Shown here piece by piece: positions 5,574 through 6,812 of a stretch of 6,812 nt of DNA (position 1 is the first letter of the stretch; each line of letters starts with the position of its first letter). Below the pieces are notes generated by a model, which worked only from the letters and a program-made list of their open reading frames with translations, was not told where the DNA came from and made no database searches. This DNA is from an uncultured Eubacteriales bacterium. GTDB taxonomy: Bacteria > Bacillota > Clostridia > Oscillospirales > Acutalibacteraceae. The stretch spans positions 1-6,812 of the forward strand of contig ONVG01000144.1 of assembly GCA_900321195.1 (NCBI GenBank). Reading direction: 5' to 3'. The position numbers and the translations under genes are program-made.

Positions 5574-6489
5574 AATTACTGTATTCCTTTTGTTCACCAA
5601 GCAAAGCGTTTATCTGTTCGTTTGTATAACCGATTTTTTTCATTCTTTCGGCTATTTCTGATAAAGCGCTTTTTCTGCCTTCTGCTCTGCCTTCTGCTCT
5701 GCCTTCTGCTCTGCCTTCCGCTCTGCCTTCTGCTCTGCCTTCCGCTCTGCCTTCCGCTCTGCCTTCCGCTCTGCCTTCACGCCTTGCATTGCCTAACGCT
5801 GTAGCTTCATCATGCAGACGCTTTTCACGGTAGTATGCCTCCTGACGTACCTTTTCATCCGCATTCAGCTCACGAAGCATTACTATAGTATCCTGAACTT
5901 CCGGAATTAATGATTTGTTCTGAATTTCCATAAGATCATCCTCCGTTTCTGCATTTATGAGGTCAAGCCAATCCTCCATACGTCTGCTCTTTTTGAATTT
6001 GCCGAGCTTTTTCAATTCAAAAAAGTGTATCGCAAATTTATCTGTGAGCAGTTCATTGCGTTCATTTTCCAGTATCCTGAAATGCGAGTGGTAATCATCA
6101 CAATCAAAAAGGTCAAAGTTTATGATATTGATACATATAGTCTGTTTCAGCTCGCCGTATTCATCTCCGGTTTTAAGCTCTTCACTGTAAAGCTTTGCCC
6201 AGTAGAACAGAGTACGTTCTTTGAATGCCGGCTCACGGTTCACCTGCATTTCTATGTTTACTATTTTTCCGTTGACATCCATTTTTATATCAAGCCTGCT
6301 GAACTTCTGGTCGAGATATTCGGGTGCAAGCTCAACATTATTGATATATATTGCCTTGATATCCTGACGAGGTATTTCAAGAAGGTCGGATATGAATGCC
6401 GCTATTATCTTTTCATTTTTTGCATTTCCGAAAACACGCTTGAATATAACATCAAGCTTCAGCATAACTATTCGTTTTTCCTTGTTCAC
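5572..6489 (-). CDS. Rpn/PDDEXK_2-family nuclease-like (putative transposase) protein with EGRA repeat
   Basis: A 305-residue protein of the PD-(D/E)XK superfamily group annotated as Rpn family recombination-promoting nuclease or PDDEXK nuclease family transposase. The N-terminal helix LKLDVIFKRVFGNAKN (10-25) and the core SRLDIKMDVNGKIVNIEMQ (64-82) show D67 and E80-x-Q82 as the expected catalytic residues; TLFYWAKLYSEEL (93-105) is also typical. An EGR/EGRA repeat (238-272) follows a charged helix (205-237), and the C-terminus IGYTNEQINALLGE (286-299) is a small helical motif common in this family. The start is a GTG at 6489, set by GGAGGG eight bases upstream; the ATG at residue 9 has no such site. 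Family members cut DNA and can stimulate RecA-independent recombination, but roles in the host are unclear. Transposase activity is not implied: no inverted repeats flank it. It is first in an operon with obgE and mrnC. Confidence 0.85.
   Translation of the reverse strand: MNKEKRIVMLKLDVIFKRVFGNAKNEKIIAAFISDLLEIPRQDIKAIYINNVELAPEYLDQKFSRLDIKMDVNGKIVNIEMQVNREPAFKERTLFYWAKLYSEELKTGDEYGELKQTICINIINFDLFDCDDYHSHFRILENERNELLTDKFAIHFFELKKLGKFKKSRRMEDWLDLINAETEDDLMEIQNKSLIPEVQDTIVMLRELNADEKVRQEAYYREKRLHDEATALGNARREGRAEGRAEGRAEGRAEGRAEGRAEGRAEGRAEGRKSALSEIAERMKKIGYTNEQINALLGEQKEYSN
5674..5778 (-). repeat. 12-bp tandem repeat encoding (EGRA)8-EGR
   Basis: Nine copies of a 9-base EGR block are joined by eight alanine codons, 105 bases in all (unit GAAGGCAGAGCA or GAAGGCAGAGCG on the minus strand). 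Copies are identical except for the third base of the alanine codon, which from N- to C-terminus runs GCG, GCG, GCG, GCA, GCG, GCA, GCA, GCA. Such uniformity points to recent expansion by slippage or unequal exchange. Because the unit is a multiple of three, copy changes keep the frame and only alter the length of a charged, probably helical linker. Confidence 0.95.
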
Positions 6490-6497
6490 AGGTATCG

Positions 6498-6503
6498 CCC
6501 TCC
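6498..6503 (-). promoter_or_regulatory. ribosome binding site deciding the GTG start of the nuclease-like gene
   Basis: GGAGGG on the minus strand stands eight bases before the GTG at 6489. It favours that start over the internal ATG eight codons later. Confidence 0.75.
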
Positions 6504-6515
6504 GTTCTTTATTTT

Positions 6516-6544
6516 ATTATAACACTTTTTTGCATCATATTCAA
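6516..6544 (-). promoter_or_regulatory. strong extended -10 promoter of the nuclease-obgE-mrnC operon
   Basis: On the minus strand TTGAAT (6539-6544) and a perfect TATAAT (6516-6521) are 17 bases apart, and TG one base before the -10 box makes it an extended -10 promoter. The transcript would start near 6509, leaving a leader of about 20 bases. This is the best promoter match in the window and probably serves all three genes to the terminator at 3845-3880. Confidence 0.75.
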
Positions 6545-6564
6545 GAAAGTAACGGGGAATAGGA

Positions 6565-6601
6565 TAAATAAAAAGAGCTTCGACAAAAAATGCCGAAGCT
6601 C
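6565..6601 (-). terminator. intrinsic terminator behind rpmA
   Basis: On the minus strand GAGCTTCG (6594-6601) pairs with CGAAGCTC (6575-6582) around an 11-base loop, followed directly by TTTTTATTT (6566-6574). It lies 20 bases after the rpmA stop and 21 bases before the -35 box of the nuclease promoter, so rpmA transcription should end before the nuclease-like gene. Confidence 0.8.
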
Positions 6602-6620
6602 CGTTTTACTTTGTAGTTTA

Positions 6621-6812
6621 TTACTGCTCAACAGCGTAAACAGATACCTGCTTGCGGTCACGGCCGAAACGCTCAAATTTAACTGTGCCGCTTACCTTAG
6701 CAAAGAGTGTATCATCAGAACCGCGGCCTACATTATTGCCGGGGTGGATGTGTGTACCACGCTGCTTTACAAGAATGTTTCCTGCAAGTACAAACTGACC
6801 GTCTGCACGCTT
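6621..6812 (-). CDS. rpmA: 50S ribosomal protein L27, C-terminal part (partial at window edge)
   Basis: Sixty-three codons plus TAA (6623-6621), cut off at the right edge. The residues KRADGQFVLAGNILVKQRGT, then HIHPGNNVGRGSDDTLFAKV and VKFERFGRDRKQVSVYAVEQ, are the unmistakable body and end of bacterial L27. Only the first 20 or so residues are missing: the flexible N-terminus that reaches the peptidyl transferase centre and, in Firmicutes, often carries a short extension removed by the Prp protease. The codons used (CGT, GGC, GTA, AAG) are those expected for a highly expressed gene. In many bacteria rplU precedes it and obg follows; here a nuclease-like gene intervenes. Confidence 0.96.
   Translation of the reverse strand, partial: KRADGQFVLAGNILVKQRGTHIHPGNNVGRGSDDTLFAKVSGTVKFERFGRDRKQVSVYAVEQ

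Noticed and set aside
5201..5575. A proline-rich plus-strand frame opposite the start of obgE.
   Set aside because: The prolines mirror the glycine codons of the Obg fold; it is an antisense shadow.
5674..5778. Possible CRISPR or other spaced repeat array.
   Set aside because: The units are contiguous 12-mers without spacers and encode an in-frame protein repeat.
5622..5804. Plus-strand reading frame with a CLLLCLPLCL pattern resembling a membrane peptide.
   Set aside because: It is the antisense reading of the EGRA microsatellite; it has no ribosome site and lies wholly inside a well-supported gene.
5572..6489. Insertion sequence centred on the transposase-annotated gene.
   Set aside because: No terminal inverted repeats or target duplications were visible beside it. 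The flanks are an obgE ribosome site on one side and a promoter plus the rpmA terminator on the other.
6025..6522. A 165-codon plus-strand frame rich in hydrophobic residues.
   Set aside because: It is antisense to the conserved nuclease core and runs across that gene's promoter-proximal region; no supporting signals.

Overview
The window looks like a piece of a gut or rumen Firmicutes genome, most likely a Ruminococcus-like member of the Oscillospiraceae. The basis is moderate GC with heavy use of ATA, AGA and GGC codons, strong GGAGG ribosome binding sites, the paired clostridial-type flavoproteins and the rpmA/obg/mrnC gene set. The taxonomic call is inference from style, not from a search.

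Left part (1-890, minus strand): an open reading frame starting at 890 encodes the N-terminal ~197 residues of an M3-family oligoendopeptidase (PepF-like). Near position 300 it changes abruptly, staying in frame, into AT-rich sequence that encodes part of the editing domain of valyl-tRNA synthetase and runs off the left edge. Two unrelated housekeeping proteins, both broken in mid-domain, meet at a sharp change in base composition. An assembly chimera or a recent recombination scar is more likely than a working fusion.

Middle (891-3825, plus strand): a compact divergent promoter region separates pepF from a two-gene flavoprotein operon. The first gene is a BaiN/HI0933-family NAD(P)/FAD oxidoreductase. 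The second is a COG2509-type FAD-dependent dehydrogenase. The second protein appears to have lost about 20 residues that should carry the N-terminal GxGPAG dinucleotide-binding loop, although the frame is intact on both sides.

Right part (3826-6812, minus strand): a hairpin terminator at 3845-3880 closes a convergent operon that reads, from right to left, PD-(D/E)XK (Rpn/PDDEXK_2) nuclease-like gene, obgE, mrnC. To its right lies the 3' end of rpmA (ribosomal protein L27) with its own terminator. The nuclease-like gene sits between rpmA and obgE, which are commonly neighbours. It has a near-consensus extended -10 promoter and its stop codon lies inside the obgE ribosome binding site, so the essential ribosome-assembly GTPase Obg and the 23S rRNA maturase Mini-III are probably transcribed from the nuclease gene's promoter. 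The nuclease carries an in-frame 12-bp microsatellite encoding nine EGR triplets joined by alanines.

No RNA genes, CRISPR array, insertion sequence ends or replication origin were seen. There is no gene-free stretch longer than about 135 bases.
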